In this document: positions 18,441 to 27,037 of the stretch, one piece after another
How the letters are laid out: every line of letters starts with the position of its first letter
How positions within the stretch are numbered: position 1 is the first letter of the stretch
Source of the DNA: UBA2357 sp041678045
GTDB taxonomy: Bacteria; Pseudomonadota; Gammaproteobacteria; Burkholderiales; Rhodocyclaceae
Length of the DNA stretch: 64,000 nt
Direction: 5' to 3'
NCBI GenBank assembly: GCA_041678045.1
Contig: JBAYOV010000008.1
Coordinates: forward strand, 1-64,000
Made by a program: the position numbers and the translations under genes
Notes under the pieces: model-generated
The model's database searches: none
What the model was told of the DNA's origin: nothing
What the model saw: the letters and a program-made list of their open reading frames with translations, nothing else

Positions 18441-18511
18441 GGGCGCACGATACCACCATGTCGCTCCGGCGGCAACGAGCGTGCCGGGGTGGAGTTTGCT
18501 ATTCTCGTTCG

Positions 18512-19444
18512 ATGGATTCTTCAATCGGCCGTTCTTCGATCAGTCATTTTCCGGTGCTGCGTGGCAGGCGGCACCATGTACGAGCGTGGGCGACCTCGGC
18601 CGATGCGGGCGCGCCGTTGTTGTTCCTGCTGCATGGCTGGGGGGATGTGTCGGCCAGTTTCCAGTTCGTGGTCGATGCGCTGCAGCGGTCATGGCGGGTG
18701 ATTGCGCCGGACTGGCGCGGTTTTGGCCTGTCCTGGGATGGGGATGCGTCCGGGGCGGCGGAGCAGGCGTACTGGTTTCCGGACTATCTGGCCGACCTTG
18801 AAGCCGTGCTCATGCACTATCAGCCGCACGGTCAGGTGACTTTGGTGGGGCACAGCATGGGTGGCAATGTGGCCTGTCTGTATGCCGGTGTGCGACCGGA
18901 ACGGGTGCGCGCGGTGGTGGCGCTCGATGCCTTCGGTCTGCCCGCCCGCCCGGCCGACGAGGCGCCCGGGCGTCTGGCGCAATGGCTGGATCAGCTGGCT
19001 GCGCCGCAGGGGTTTCGGCGCTATGCGGACAGGCAGGCGTTCGTCGCCCGGTTGATGCGGGACAATCCCCGGTTGCGTGCGGACCGGGCGGCCTTCCTGG
19101 CCGAGCACATGCTGCTTGCGGCGACGGACGGGGGTTGGCGGGTGGCGATCGATCCGGCGCACCGGCATGTGAATCCGGTGCCGTACCGGCGGGCCGAGGC
19201 GCTGGCCTGCTGGCGTCGGGTGCAGGCGCGTGTGTTGTGGGTGGAGCAGGCCGATCCGGCCTGGCGGCGACGCCTGGGGTTGGACGATGCGAGCCATGCG
19301 GAAGGCGCGGCCTGTTTTGCGCGGCTGGAGCGGGCCTGGCTGGCGGGGACCGGACACAACATGCATCACGATCAGCCCGAGCGGCTGGCGCAATTGATCG
19401 AGCAGTTTGTCACAGGAGACACGGATGAGCGCGCAGCGGGCTGA
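18512..19444 (+). CDS. Alpha/beta hydrolase
   Basis: A 310-residue alpha/beta-fold hydrolase. The oxyanion loop LLHGWGD, the nucleophile elbow GHSMGG (serine) and a late GHNMHHDQPE segment with the catalytic histidine are all in place. The substrate cannot be told. The start at 18512 (MDSSIGRSS) gives a normal N-terminus. Its end overlaps the start of the PHP gene by 20 bases, so they are likely cotranscribed and coupled. The promoter must lie close to the divergent riboswitch. Confidence 0.8.
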   Translation: MDSSIGRSSISHFPVLRGRRHHVRAWATSADAGAPLLFLLHGWGDVSASFQFVVDALQRSWRVIAPDWRGFGLSWDGDASGAAEQAYWFPDYLADLEAVLMHYQPHGQVTLVGHSMGGNVACLYAGVRPERVRAVVALDAFGLPARPADEAPGRLAQWLDQLAAPQGFRRYADRQAFVARLMRDNPRLRADRAAFLAEHMLLAATDGGWRVAIDPAHRHVNPVPYRRAEALACWRRVQARVLWVEQADPAWRRRLGLDDASHAEGAACFARLERAWLAGTGHNMHHDQPERLAQLIEQFVTGDTDERAAG

Positions 19445-20327
19445 GCGGGTGGAGGGGCCGGTGGTGGCCAGTGAGGGCACCAGTGAGGGGCGTCTGAATG
19501 TGGATCTGCATTGCCATTCGACGGTGTCCGACGGCCTGCTGGCGCCGGCCGAGGTGGTGCGGCGGGCGGTGGCCAATGGCGTGGACATGCTGGCGCTGAC
19601 CGACCATGACGAAGTGTCGGGGCTGGACGAGGCCCATGCGGCGGCACGCCAGTGCGGGTTGCGACTGGTGAGCGGGGTGGAAATTTCGGTGTCCTGCATG
19701 GGCGAGACGGTGCATGTTGTCGGTCTGGGCATCGATCATCGCAATCCTGCGCTGCTGGCCGGGCTGGCACGGGTGCGCAGCGGGCGCGACGAGCGGGCGA
19801 CACGCATGGGGGCCGAGTTCGACCGCATAGGCATTCGTGGGGTGCTCGAAGGCGCGCGTGCGCTGGCGCGCAATCCGGAGTTGGTGAGCCGTTCGCACTT
19901 TGCGCGGCAGCTTGTGGCGATGGGCGTGATGCCCGATGTGGCCACCGTTTTCCAGCATTATCTGGCGAAGGGCAAGCCCGGTTATGTGGAGCATGAGTGG
20001 GCCAGTCTGGAAGAGGCCGTGGGCTGGATACGCGGGGCGGGCGGCATTGCGGTGGTGGCGCATCCGGCGCGTTACCGCTTTTCCGAGGCGGACATGGCAC
20101 GCCTGTTCCAGCGTTTCGTGGCGTGCGGTGGCGAGGCGGTGGAGGTGGTGTCCGGGGCGCATAGCGAGGACGAGGTGCGCGCCTTCGCCCGTCTGGCACG
20201 CCGGCTGGGCCTGCTGGCCTCGCGTGCGTCCGACTTTCATGGGGTGGAGGAGAGCCGGGTCGATCTGGGGGCGTGCGTGGATCTGCCCGATGATCTGGTT
20301 CCGGTGTGGTCGAGGCTGTTATCATGA
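19425..20327 (+). CDS. rnm: PHP-domain phosphatase (RnmA/YciV family)
   Basis: A 300-residue PHP phosphoesterase. Metal-binding motifs of the superfamily are present: DLHCHSTVSDG, LTDHDEVSG, GVEIS, VAHPARY and SDFHG. The E. coli relative (YciV/RNase AM) removes nucleotides 5' to 3' from RNA 5' ends and dephosphorylates 3',5'-bisphosphonucleotides. The ATG at 19425 has AGGAG 6-7 bases upstream and lies within the hydrolase gene. The next gene is YciO-like, as in E. coli where yciV and yciO are neighbours, which supports the name. Confidence 0.85.
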   Translation: MSAQRAERVEGPVVASEGTSEGRLNVDLHCHSTVSDGLLAPAEVVRRAVANGVDMLALTDHDEVSGLDEAHAAARQCGLRLVSGVEISVSCMGETVHVVGLGIDHRNPALLAGLARVRSGRDERATRMGAEFDRIGIRGVLEGARALARNPELVSRSHFARQLVAMGVMPDVATVFQHYLAKGKPGYVEHEWASLEEAVGWIRGAGGIAVVAHPARYRFSEADMARLFQRFVACGGEAVEVVSGAHSEDEVRAFARLARRLGLLASRASDFHGVEESRVDLGACVDLPDDLVPVWSRLLS

Positions 20328-20361
20328 GCAGTCCGTTCCGGACTGCATCGGTTTTGCTGCC

Positions 20362-20994
20362 ATGTCGCAATTCTTCTCGCTTCACCCCGAACAGCCCCAG
20401 CCGCGTCTTGTCCGGCAGGCGGCGGAAATCATGCGTTCCGGGGGGCTGCTGGCTTTTCCCACCGATTCGGCCTATGCGCTTGGCGGCCATCTGGGAGATG
20501 CCTCCCTGCTTGAACGCATCCGTCGCATCCGCGACGTGGGGGATCGGCACCACTTCACGCTGATGTGCCGCGACCTGTCCGAAATTGCCACCTACGCACG
20601 GGTGGACAACAGCCAGTTCCGTCTGCTCAAGGCCGTCACGCCCGGGCCCTATACCTTCATCCTGGAAGCCACCAAGGAGCTGCCGCGCCGCATGCTGCAC
20701 CCCAAGCGCAAGACGATTGGCCTGCGCGTGCCCTCGCATCCGCTGGTGTCGGCGCTGCTCGAAGAGCTCAACGAGCCGATCGTGACTTCGACCCTGATCC
20801 TGCCGGGCGAGACCTTGCCGATGACCGATGCCGAGGAGATCCGCGATGTGCTGGGCAAGCAGGTCGACCTGATCCTGGAGGCGGGCGCGTGCGGTCCGGA
20901 AGCCACCACGGTGATCGACCTCACTTCCGGCGCGCCGGAATTGGTGCGGGTGGGGCTGGGAGAGCTCGCCCCGTTTGGTCTGGAAGCGCCATGA
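20362..20994 (+). CDS. Sua5/YciO/YrdC family protein, YciO-like
   Basis: A 210-residue protein of the Sua5/YciO/YrdC family. AFPTDSAYALG, KAVTPGPYTFIL, RVPSHPLVSALLEE, PIVTSTLILPGE and TTVIDLT match the family core. The family includes the threonylcarbamoyl-AMP synthase of tRNA t6A formation. The length and the gene order (PHP phosphatase then this gene) fit the YciO branch, whose activity is less certain than that of YrdC. The ATG at 20362 is the clear start. Confidence 0.85.
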   Translation: MSQFFSLHPEQPQPRLVRQAAEIMRSGGLLAFPTDSAYALGGHLGDASLLERIRRIRDVGDRHHFTLMCRDLSEIATYARVDNSQFRLLKAVTPGPYTFILEATKELPRRMLHPKRKTIGLRVPSHPLVSALLEELNEPIVTSTLILPGETLPMTDAEEIRDVLGKQVDLILEAGACGPEATTVIDLTSGAPELVRVGLGELAPFGLEAP

Positions 20995-21105
20995 ACCAGC
21001 CCCTGTCTCATGGCCGATGCACCGGCAAGGCCGGAAAGCCCGGAGAGGAGGCTCCGTGGGGCCGCCCGCCTCTGATACAATGCCGGGTTTTCGCGCCCTG
21101 AAGCG

Positions 21106-21765
21106 ATGGAAACCGTAATATCGACGCTGGCCATCTGGGCCTTGCCGGTGGTGCTGGCAATCACGCTGCATGAAGCCGCCCACGGTTATGTCGCCCGCCA
21201 CTTCGGCGACCCGACGGCCCACTTGGCCGGTCGCATCACACTCAATCCGCTCCGCCATATCGACCCGGTGGGCACCCTGCTGGTGCCTGCGGGCATTCTC
21301 ATCGTCTCCCTGCTGCTCGGTGGTGCAGGCATGCTGTTCGGCTGGGCCAAGCCGGTGCCGGTGGATTTTTCCCGTCTGCGCCGTCCCAAGGCGGACATGT
21401 TCTGGGTGGCCGGCGCGGGGCCGTTTTCGAACCTCATCATGGCGCTGTGCTGGGCCGCGCTGTTCAAGCTGGCCTGGGCGATGCCCGAAAATGCCTACAC
21501 CGTGCCAATGCTGCGCATGGCCGATGCGGGCATGACGATCAATGCCATCCTGATGCTGCTCAACCTGCTGCCGATTCCGCCGCTCGACGGCGGGCGCATC
21601 ATGGTCAGCCTGCTGCCGCACCGGCTGGCGCTGCCCTATGCGCGGCTTGAGCCCTTCGGGCTGCCGATCCTGCTGCTGTTGCTGTTTTCGGGGCTGCTCG
21701 GGAGCATCCTGTTTCCGCTGATCACGCTCTTCCGCCAGATGCTGGCTCTGATCTTCGCTTTCTAA
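21106..21765 (+). CDS. Site-2 protease family membrane metalloprotease (M50)
   Basis: A 219-residue polytopic protein of the M50 family. The zinc motif HEAAH is near residue 25 and the second metal ligand is in NLLPIPPLDGGR (about 140-153). No PDZ domain is present, so it belongs to the small, PDZ-less branch of site-2 proteases, whose substrates are mostly unknown. It sits 15 bases before trpS in a conserved run with YciO-type, trpS, scpA, scpB and rluB genes. A TGA-TACAAT sequence at 21073-21081 could be an extended -10 for this gene. Confidence 0.85.
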   Translation: METVISTLAIWALPVVLAITLHEAAHGYVARHFGDPTAHLAGRITLNPLRHIDPVGTLLVPAGILIVSLLLGGAGMLFGWAKPVPVDFSRLRRPKADMFWVAGAGPFSNLIMALCWAALFKLAWAMPENAYTVPMLRMADAGMTINAILMLLNLLPIPPLDGGRIMVSLLPHRLALPYARLEPFGLPILLLLLFSGLLGSILFPLITLFRQMLALIFAF

Positions 21766-21779
21766 CCACACCATTCATC

Positions 21780-22982
21780 ATGTACGCAGAACGTGTCCTT
21801 TCCGGCATGCGGCCCACCGGGCGACTTCATCTTGGCCACTATCATGGTGTGCTGAAGAACTGGGTCAAGCTGCAGGAAGAGTACCCCTGCCTGTTCTTCG
21901 TGGCCGACTGGCACGCGCTGACCACGGCCTATGACAACCCGCAGGTGATCGAGGAGAGCATCTGGGAGATGCTCATCGACTGGCTCGCCGCCGGGGTCGA
22001 TCCGGCGCAGGCCACGCTGTTCATCCAGTCGCGGGTGCCCGAGCATGCTGAACTGCACCTGCTGCTGTCGATGATGTGCCCGCTGGGCTGGCTTGAGCGG
22101 GTGCCGACCTACAAGGACCAGCAGGACAGGCTGTCGGACAAGGATCTGTCCACTTATGGCTTTCTTGGCTACCCCTTGCTGCAGTCGGCCGACATCCTGA
22201 TCTACAGGGCCGACAAGGTGCCGGTGGGGGAGGATCAGATTCCGCATGTGGAGTTCACCCGCGAGATCGCCCGCCGTTTCAACCACCTGTACGGTCGAGA
22301 GCCAGGCTTCGAGGACAAGGCGAAGGAGGCCATCAGGAAACTGGGCTCCAAGCGTGCCAAGCTGTATGCCGAGTTGCGCACCCGGTTCCAGCAAGAAGGC
22401 GAAGAGGCTGCGCTGGACCGGGCACACGCGCTGCTTGAGGAGGCGCAGAACCTGAGCATGGGCGACCGCGAGCGCCTGTACGGCTATCTGGAGGGCAGCA
22501 GCAAGATGATTCTGGTCGAACCGGAGTCGCTGCTCACCGAGGCTTCGCGCATGCCGGGGCTGGACGGTCAGAAGATGTCCAAGAGCTATGGCAACACCAT
22601 TTTCCTGCGCGAGGACAGCGAATCGGTCACGCGCAAGATCCGCACCATGCAGACCGACCCGGCGCGGGTGCGCCGCACCGATCCGGGGACACCGGAGAAA
22701 TGCCCGGTGTGGCAGTTTCACCTGATCTACTCGGATGACGCCACCTGCGCCTGGGTGCAGGAAGGCTGTCGCAGTGCCGGCATCGGCTGCCTGGACTGCA
22801 AGCAACCGGTGGTCGAGGGGGTGCTCAGGGAGCAGCAGACAATGCACGAACGCGCCCAGCCCTATGTGGAAGATCCTTCCCTGGTGCGCAACATCATTGC
22901 CGACGGGTGCGAGCGTGCGCGCAAGATGGCGCAGGAGACGATGCGCGACGTCCGCGAATCCATGGGGCTGGCGCATAGCTGA
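21780..22982 (+). CDS. trpS: Tryptophan-tRNA ligase
   Basis: A 400-residue class I aminoacyl-tRNA synthetase that charges tRNA-Trp. The HIGH-type signature is HLGHYHG and the KMSKS motif is intact in GQKMSKSYGN. GRLHLGH, ADWHAL and PVGEDQ-type segments (here KVPVGEDQIPHVEFTREIARRFN) are the usual TrpRS core. It is longer than E. coli TrpS (334) because of an insert after the core, which many betaproteobacterial TrpS also have. Gene order places it just upstream of scpA. Confidence 0.96.
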   Translation: MYAERVLSGMRPTGRLHLGHYHGVLKNWVKLQEEYPCLFFVADWHALTTAYDNPQVIEESIWEMLIDWLAAGVDPAQATLFIQSRVPEHAELHLLLSMMCPLGWLERVPTYKDQQDRLSDKDLSTYGFLGYPLLQSADILIYRADKVPVGEDQIPHVEFTREIARRFNHLYGREPGFEDKAKEAIRKLGSKRAKLYAELRTRFQQEGEEAALDRAHALLEEAQNLSMGDRERLYGYLEGSSKMILVEPESLLTEASRMPGLDGQKMSKSYGNTIFLREDSESVTRKIRTMQTDPARVRRTDPGTPEKCPVWQFHLIYSDDATCAWVQEGCRSAGIGCLDCKQPVVEGVLREQQTMHERAQPYVEDPSLVRNIIADGCERARKMAQETMRDVRESMGLAHS

Positions 22983-23018
22983 GCATGAGTTGTCCGTCGA
23001 CCGGCCTTTCGGGATAAA

Positions 23019-23849
23019 ATGAGCGCGCTTACCGATCTTGAACCGCTCGAAAGCGCCGGGCACAAGGCGGCGGTCGCCAGGCTGTATGGTCAGCCCTTGC
23101 TTGAACTGCCCCACGACCTGTACATTCCGCCGGATGCACTGGAGGTGATTCTCGAAGCTTTCGAGGGGCCGCTCGACCTGCTGCTGTACCTGATCCGGAA
23201 GTCGAACATCGACATCCTAGACATTCCGATGGCGCCGCTCACTGCGCAGTACCTGGTGTATGTGGAGGCGATGCGGCGCCACAACCTTGAGCTGGCAGCC
23301 GATTACCTGCTGATGGCGGCCATGCTGCTGGAGATCAAGTCGCGCATGCTGCTGCCCCGGCCGGTGCGCGAGTCCGCAGAGGACGATCTCGATCCGCGTG
23401 CCGAACTCGTGCGTCGGCTGGTGGAATACGAGCAGATGAAGCAGGCTGCGGTGCGACTCGAGGTGCTGCCGCGTGCCGAGCGCGATTTTGAATGGGCCAG
23501 CGTGTTCGTTGCCGAAAAGGTGGTCGAGCGCCTGCCCGAACTGAGCCTGCACGATCTGCAACTGGCCTGGCTGAGGATCATGAAGAAGGCCCGGCTGAAC
23601 CAGCACCATCGTGTCGAGCGCGAAGAGCTGTCGGTGCGCGAGCACATGACGCAGATTCTGCGCAGGCTGTCGGCGGGCCGTTTCGTGGTCTTCGAGACCC
23701 TGTTCGATGTGCAGCTGGGGCCGGCGGGTCTGGTGGTGAGTTTCCTGGCTGTGCTCGAACTGGTCAAGGAGCGCATGATCGACGTGACCCAGAATGAAGC
23801 TTTTGCACCGATATACGTGAAACTCGCGGATGCATCCGACGACGCCTGA
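23019..23849 (+). CDS. scpA: Segregation and condensation protein A
   Basis: A 276-residue ScpA (kleisin). It bridges the SMC dimer and ScpB in the condensin-like complex that organises and separates the chromosome. The start of the conserved core is FEGPLDLLLYLIRKSNIDILDIPMAPLTAQYL, followed by ADYLLMAAMLLEIKSRMLLP. The C-terminal winged-helix region is present. Its last 20 bases overlap scpB, so the two are coupled. Confidence 0.93.
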   Translation: MSALTDLEPLESAGHKAAVARLYGQPLLELPHDLYIPPDALEVILEAFEGPLDLLLYLIRKSNIDILDIPMAPLTAQYLVYVEAMRRHNLELAADYLLMAAMLLEIKSRMLLPRPVRESAEDDLDPRAELVRRLVEYEQMKQAAVRLEVLPRAERDFEWASVFVAEKVVERLPELSLHDLQLAWLRIMKKARLNQHHRVEREELSVREHMTQILRRLSAGRFVVFETLFDVQLGPAGLVVSFLAVLELVKERMIDVTQNEAFAPIYVKLADASDDA

Positions 23850-24423
23850 CGAGTACAAGCGCGTGCTTGAAGCCGCGCTGCTGGCTGCGACCGCCCCCCT
23901 GGCGGTGAGCGACCTGCGCCGGCTGTTCGACCCCGACCCGGGCAGCGAACAGGTGCGCAGCCTGCTGGATGCGTTGCGCGCCGACTGGCAGGGGCGGGGG
24001 GTGGAGCTGGTGCAGCTGGCCTCCGGCTGGCGTTTCCAGACACGGCCCGAGTATCAGGTCTTTCTCGACCGGCTGAAGGAAGAACGACCGCCGCGCTACT
24101 CCCGTGCGGTGCTCGAAACCCTGGCGATCATTGCCTATCGCCAGCCGGTGACACGTGGCGACATTGAGGATATCCGTGGCGTCGCCGTGTCGCCGAATGT
24201 AATCAAGACGCTCGAATCGCGTGGCTGGATAGACACCGTCGGCCATCGCGAGACACCGGGCAGACCGGCTCTGTTTGCGACCACGCGACGCTTTCTCGAC
24301 GACCTCGGACTGCGCAGTCTGACAGAGCTACCCGCATTGACCGAAATCGAAAGGATCATGGACCTTGTCGACACCAAAGAAATCGAGGCGGCCGCTACGC
24401 CCGCCGATGAAGAAGAACGCTGA
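23830..24423 (+). CDS. scpB: Segregation and condensation protein B
   Basis: A 197-residue ScpB, the winged-helix partner of ScpA and SMC. Family signatures are VELVQLASGWRFQT, YSRAVLETLAIIAYRQPVTRGDIEDIRGV and the GRPALFATTRRFLDDLGLRSLTELP segment. It overlaps scpA by 20 bases and rluB by 17, so all three are probably one transcript. Its C-terminal tail is acidic. Confidence 0.92.
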   Translation: MHPTTPDEYKRVLEAALLAATAPLAVSDLRRLFDPDPGSEQVRSLLDALRADWQGRGVELVQLASGWRFQTRPEYQVFLDRLKEERPPRYSRAVLETLAIIAYRQPVTRGDIEDIRGVAVSPNVIKTLESRGWIDTVGHRETPGRPALFATTRRFLDDLGLRSLTELPALTEIERIMDLVDTKEIEAAATPADEEER

Positions 24424-25381
24424 AGCAGGCGGACGCAACCACGACGCACCGCCCACTCGCCCGGACGCACATGTGTCGGCGCTGGGCGTGGCCGACATGC
24501 GCCCGGCGCGCAGACCCCGGCCTGTTGGCCAGGGCGAACCCAGGCCCAAGGAAGCCACCCTCACCGAGCCCGAGCGCCTGCAGAAGGTGCTGGCACAGAT
24601 GGGCATCGGTTCGCGGCGCGAGATCGAGGAGTGGGTGATTGCCGGCCGCATCTCGGTGAATGGCCTGCCTGCCGCGCTGGGGCAGAAGATCGGCCCGGGC
24701 GACCGGGTCAAGTACAACGGCAAGCTGTTGCCGCTGAAATTCACCCAACGGACCGCCAGGGTGCTGGTGTATCACAAGCCGGAAGGGGAGATCGTCTCGC
24801 GGGACGATCCCGAAGGCCGTCCGTCGGTCTTCGACCGTTTGCCGCTGCTCAGGAAAGGGCGCTGGATTGCGGTGGGGCGGCTGGACTTCAACACCTCCGG
24901 TCTGCTGCTGTTTACCAATGATGGCGATCTGGCCAACAAGCTGATGCACCCCCGCTACGAGCAGGAGCGCGAGTATGCCGTGCGTCTGCTGGGGGCGCTG
25001 ACCGACGAGCAGATCGAGTCGCTCAAGTCCGGCATCGAGCTGGAGGACGGCCCGGCGCGTTTCAGCACCCTCACCGATCAGGGGGGCGAAGGCGCCAACC
25101 ACTGGTACAAGGTGACCCTTTCGGAAGGGCGTAACCGCGAGGTGCGGCGCATGTTCGAGGCTGTCGGCCTGACCGTGAGCCGGCTCATGCGAGTGCGCTA
25201 TGGTTCGGTACAGCTGCCCTCCAGGCTGAAACGCGGCATGTGGCTGGAAATGCCCGAAGCCGAGGTGCTCGCCCTGACCGGCGAGCCCAAGAACCGGCGC
25301 CAGCAGAGCAAGCCCGATGCCGCGCGTGCCAAGCGTGCAGGGCGGGTGCGGCGCACGGCACCGCGTCCGCGCGCCGAGTAG
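24407..25381 (+). CDS. rluB: 23S rRNA pseudouridine(2605) synthase
   Basis: A 324-residue RluB. An N-terminal S4 RNA-binding domain (ERLQKVLAQMGIGSRREIEEWV, then GRISVNG) precedes the RsuA/RluB-type catalytic domain with the active-site aspartate in GRLDFNTSGLLLFT. The C-terminus is basic and low in complexity. I start at the ATG at 24407 (MKKNAEAGG), which overlaps the scpB stop. A TTG at 24365 could extend it by 14 residues. Confidence 0.93.
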   Translation: MKKNAEAGGRNHDAPPTRPDAHVSALGVADMRPARRPRPVGQGEPRPKEATLTEPERLQKVLAQMGIGSRREIEEWVIAGRISVNGLPAALGQKIGPGDRVKYNGKLLPLKFTQRTARVLVYHKPEGEIVSRDDPEGRPSVFDRLPLLRKGRWIAVGRLDFNTSGLLLFTNDGDLANKLMHPRYEQEREYAVRLLGALTDEQIESLKSGIELEDGPARFSTLTDQGGEGANHWYKVTLSEGRNREVRRMFEAVGLTVSRLMRVRYGSVQLPSRLKRGMWLEMPEAEVLALTGEPKNRRQQSKPDAARAKRAGRVRRTAPRPRAE

Positions 25382-25437
25382 GGCACTGCGCCGGCCTGCT
25401 GGATTCTTCAACCTCTTTCACTGTCAGACCGTCTCGC

Positions 25438-26883
25438 ATGAAACTGCAATCCGTCATCCTGTCCGGAGGCTCCGGCACCCGTCTGTGGCCCCTGTCGCGG
25501 GAGCAGTACCCCAAGCAACTCCTGGCACTGACCGGCACGGGCAGCATGCTGCAGGAAACCGCGCATCGCCTGGCAGGGTTCAAGGGTGCGGTCGAGGTCG
25601 ATGCCGAGCCTGTGGTGGTGTGCAACGAGGACTACCGTTTCATCACTGCCGAGCAGATGCGTGCCGCCGGCCGGCCCACGCGCCGCATCCTGCTGGAGCC
25701 GGCGGGGCGCAACACCGCTCCGGCCCTCACCCTGGCCGCCCGACTGGCCATGCGCGATGCAGAAGATGCCGTGCTGCTGGTCATGCCGGCCGATCATGTC
25801 ATTGCCGACCTGCCAGCCTTTCACCGGGCCATCGACAAGGCGGTCGCTTCGGCCGTCGATGGGGCGATGGTCACCTTCGGCATTGTGCCCGAAGGGCCGG
25901 AAACCGGTTACGGCTACATCCGGACAGGCGCCGAGCTGTCCGAGGGCGTGCGTCAGGTGGCCGCCTTTGTCGAAAAACCCGATCTGGTGACGGCGCAGCG
26001 CTATGTGGCCTCGGGGGAGTATCTGTGGAACAGTGGCCTGTTCGTGGTGCGCGCGTCGGTGTGGCTGAAGGCCATCGAAGCCTGCCGGCCCGACATTGCG
26101 CAGGCTTGCCAGCGGGCCTTCACCGACCTGCAGCAGGATGCCGACTTCATCCGCATCGGTCGTGAGGCTTTTCTGGATGCACCGTCCGATTCCATCGACT
26201 ATGCCGTGATGGAGCGGTTGGCGGAGATGCCCGAGCTGGGCATTGCTCCGCATGTGGTGCCGATGTCGGTGGGCTGGTCGGACGTGGGGGCCTGGGATGC
26301 GCTGTGGAGCCTCGCGGACAAGGATGCCGACGGCAACGCGGCACGCGGCGATGCGCTGTTCGAGTCGACCCGCAATACCCTGGTGCATGCCTCCGACCGT
26401 CTGGTGGCCTGCCTCGGCGTGGAGGATCTGGTGGTGGTGGAAACACCGGATGCGGTGATGGTGGCCCATCGTGGCCACACGCAGGACGTGAAGAAGATCG
26501 TTGCCCGTCTCAAGGCCGAAGGTCGCGAGCAGGCCAGCGCTCACCGCAAGATTCACCGGCCCTGGGGTTTTTATGACTCCATCGACGCGGGCGAACGCTT
26601 CCAGGTCAAGCGCATCGTGGTCAATCCGGGTGCCTCGCTCAGCCTGCAGATGCATCACCATCGCGCCGAACACTGGATTGTCGTGAGTGGCACTGCGCTG
26701 GTGACCCGGGGCGAGGAAAAATTCCTGCTCTCCGAAAATCAATCCACCTACATTCCGCTGGGCATCACCCACCGGCTCGAAAACCCCGGCAAGGTCGCCC
26801 TGGAAATGATCGAGGTCCAGTCCGGCAGTTATCTGGGCGAAGACGACATCGTGCGTTTCGAGGATCATTACGGGCGCGGTTGA
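25438..26883 (+). CDS. manC: Mannose-1-phosphate guanylyltransferase / mannose-6-phosphate isomerase
   Basis: A 481-residue bifunctional type II phosphomannose isomerase/GDP-mannose pyrophosphorylase (ManC/AlgA/CpsB). The nucleotidyltransferase part opens with ILSGGSGTRLWPLSREQYPKQ, and has PTRRILLEPAGRNTAPALTLAA. The C-terminal cupin has RPWGFYDSIDAG and SLQMHHHRAEHWIVVSG. It makes GDP-mannose for exopolysaccharide or LPS. No polysaccharide operon follows; the next gene is a membrane protein. Confidence 0.93.
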   Translation: MKLQSVILSGGSGTRLWPLSREQYPKQLLALTGTGSMLQETAHRLAGFKGAVEVDAEPVVVCNEDYRFITAEQMRAAGRPTRRILLEPAGRNTAPALTLAARLAMRDAEDAVLLVMPADHVIADLPAFHRAIDKAVASAVDGAMVTFGIVPEGPETGYGYIRTGAELSEGVRQVAAFVEKPDLVTAQRYVASGEYLWNSGLFVVRASVWLKAIEACRPDIAQACQRAFTDLQQDADFIRIGREAFLDAPSDSIDYAVMERLAEMPELGIAPHVVPMSVGWSDVGAWDALWSLADKDADGNAARGDALFESTRNTLVHASDRLVACLGVEDLVVVETPDAVMVAHRGHTQDVKKIVARLKAEGREQASAHRKIHRPWGFYDSIDAGERFQVKRIVVNPGASLSLQMHHHRAEHWIVVSGTALVTRGEEKFLLSENQSTYIPLGITHRLENPGKVALEMIEVQSGSYLGEDDIVRFEDHYGRG

Positions 26884-26994
26884 CGAGGGGGCGCGGTTTC
26901 CGGCGTTTTCTTTCTCTTGTTTCTCTTGTATTACACTGATCGTTCATAGCGCACATTGAGAGCCGGTCTGCACGGCCAGGGCGCGATCATGTAC

Positions 26995-27020
26995 TGCTTG
27001 CCTGCCCGCGCAGGCAAGCA
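26995..27020. repeat. Perfect 10-bp inverted repeat upstream of the MgtC/DUF4010 gene
   Basis: TGCTTGCCTG (26995-27004) and CAGGCAAGCA (27011-27020) form a perfect inverted repeat with a 6-base spacer (CCCGCG). It ends 17 bases before the ATG, just ahead of the GGAGGAGG ribosome-binding site. As RNA it would form a strong hairpin in the 5' leader; as DNA it could be an operator. No T-run follows, so it is not an ordinary terminator. Confidence 0.55.
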
Positions 27021-27037
27021 CGGGAGGAGGAAAACGC

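Noticed and set aside
20991..21101. Short plus-strand frame starting MNQPLSH after the YciO-like gene
   Set aside because: No ribosome-binding site, no family match, and probably leader sequence for the site-2 protease gene.
19372..21774. Minus-strand open frame of 800 codons over the PHP, YciO and site-2 protease genes
   Set aside because: Arginine- and proline-rich shadow that spans three well-supported plus-strand genes.
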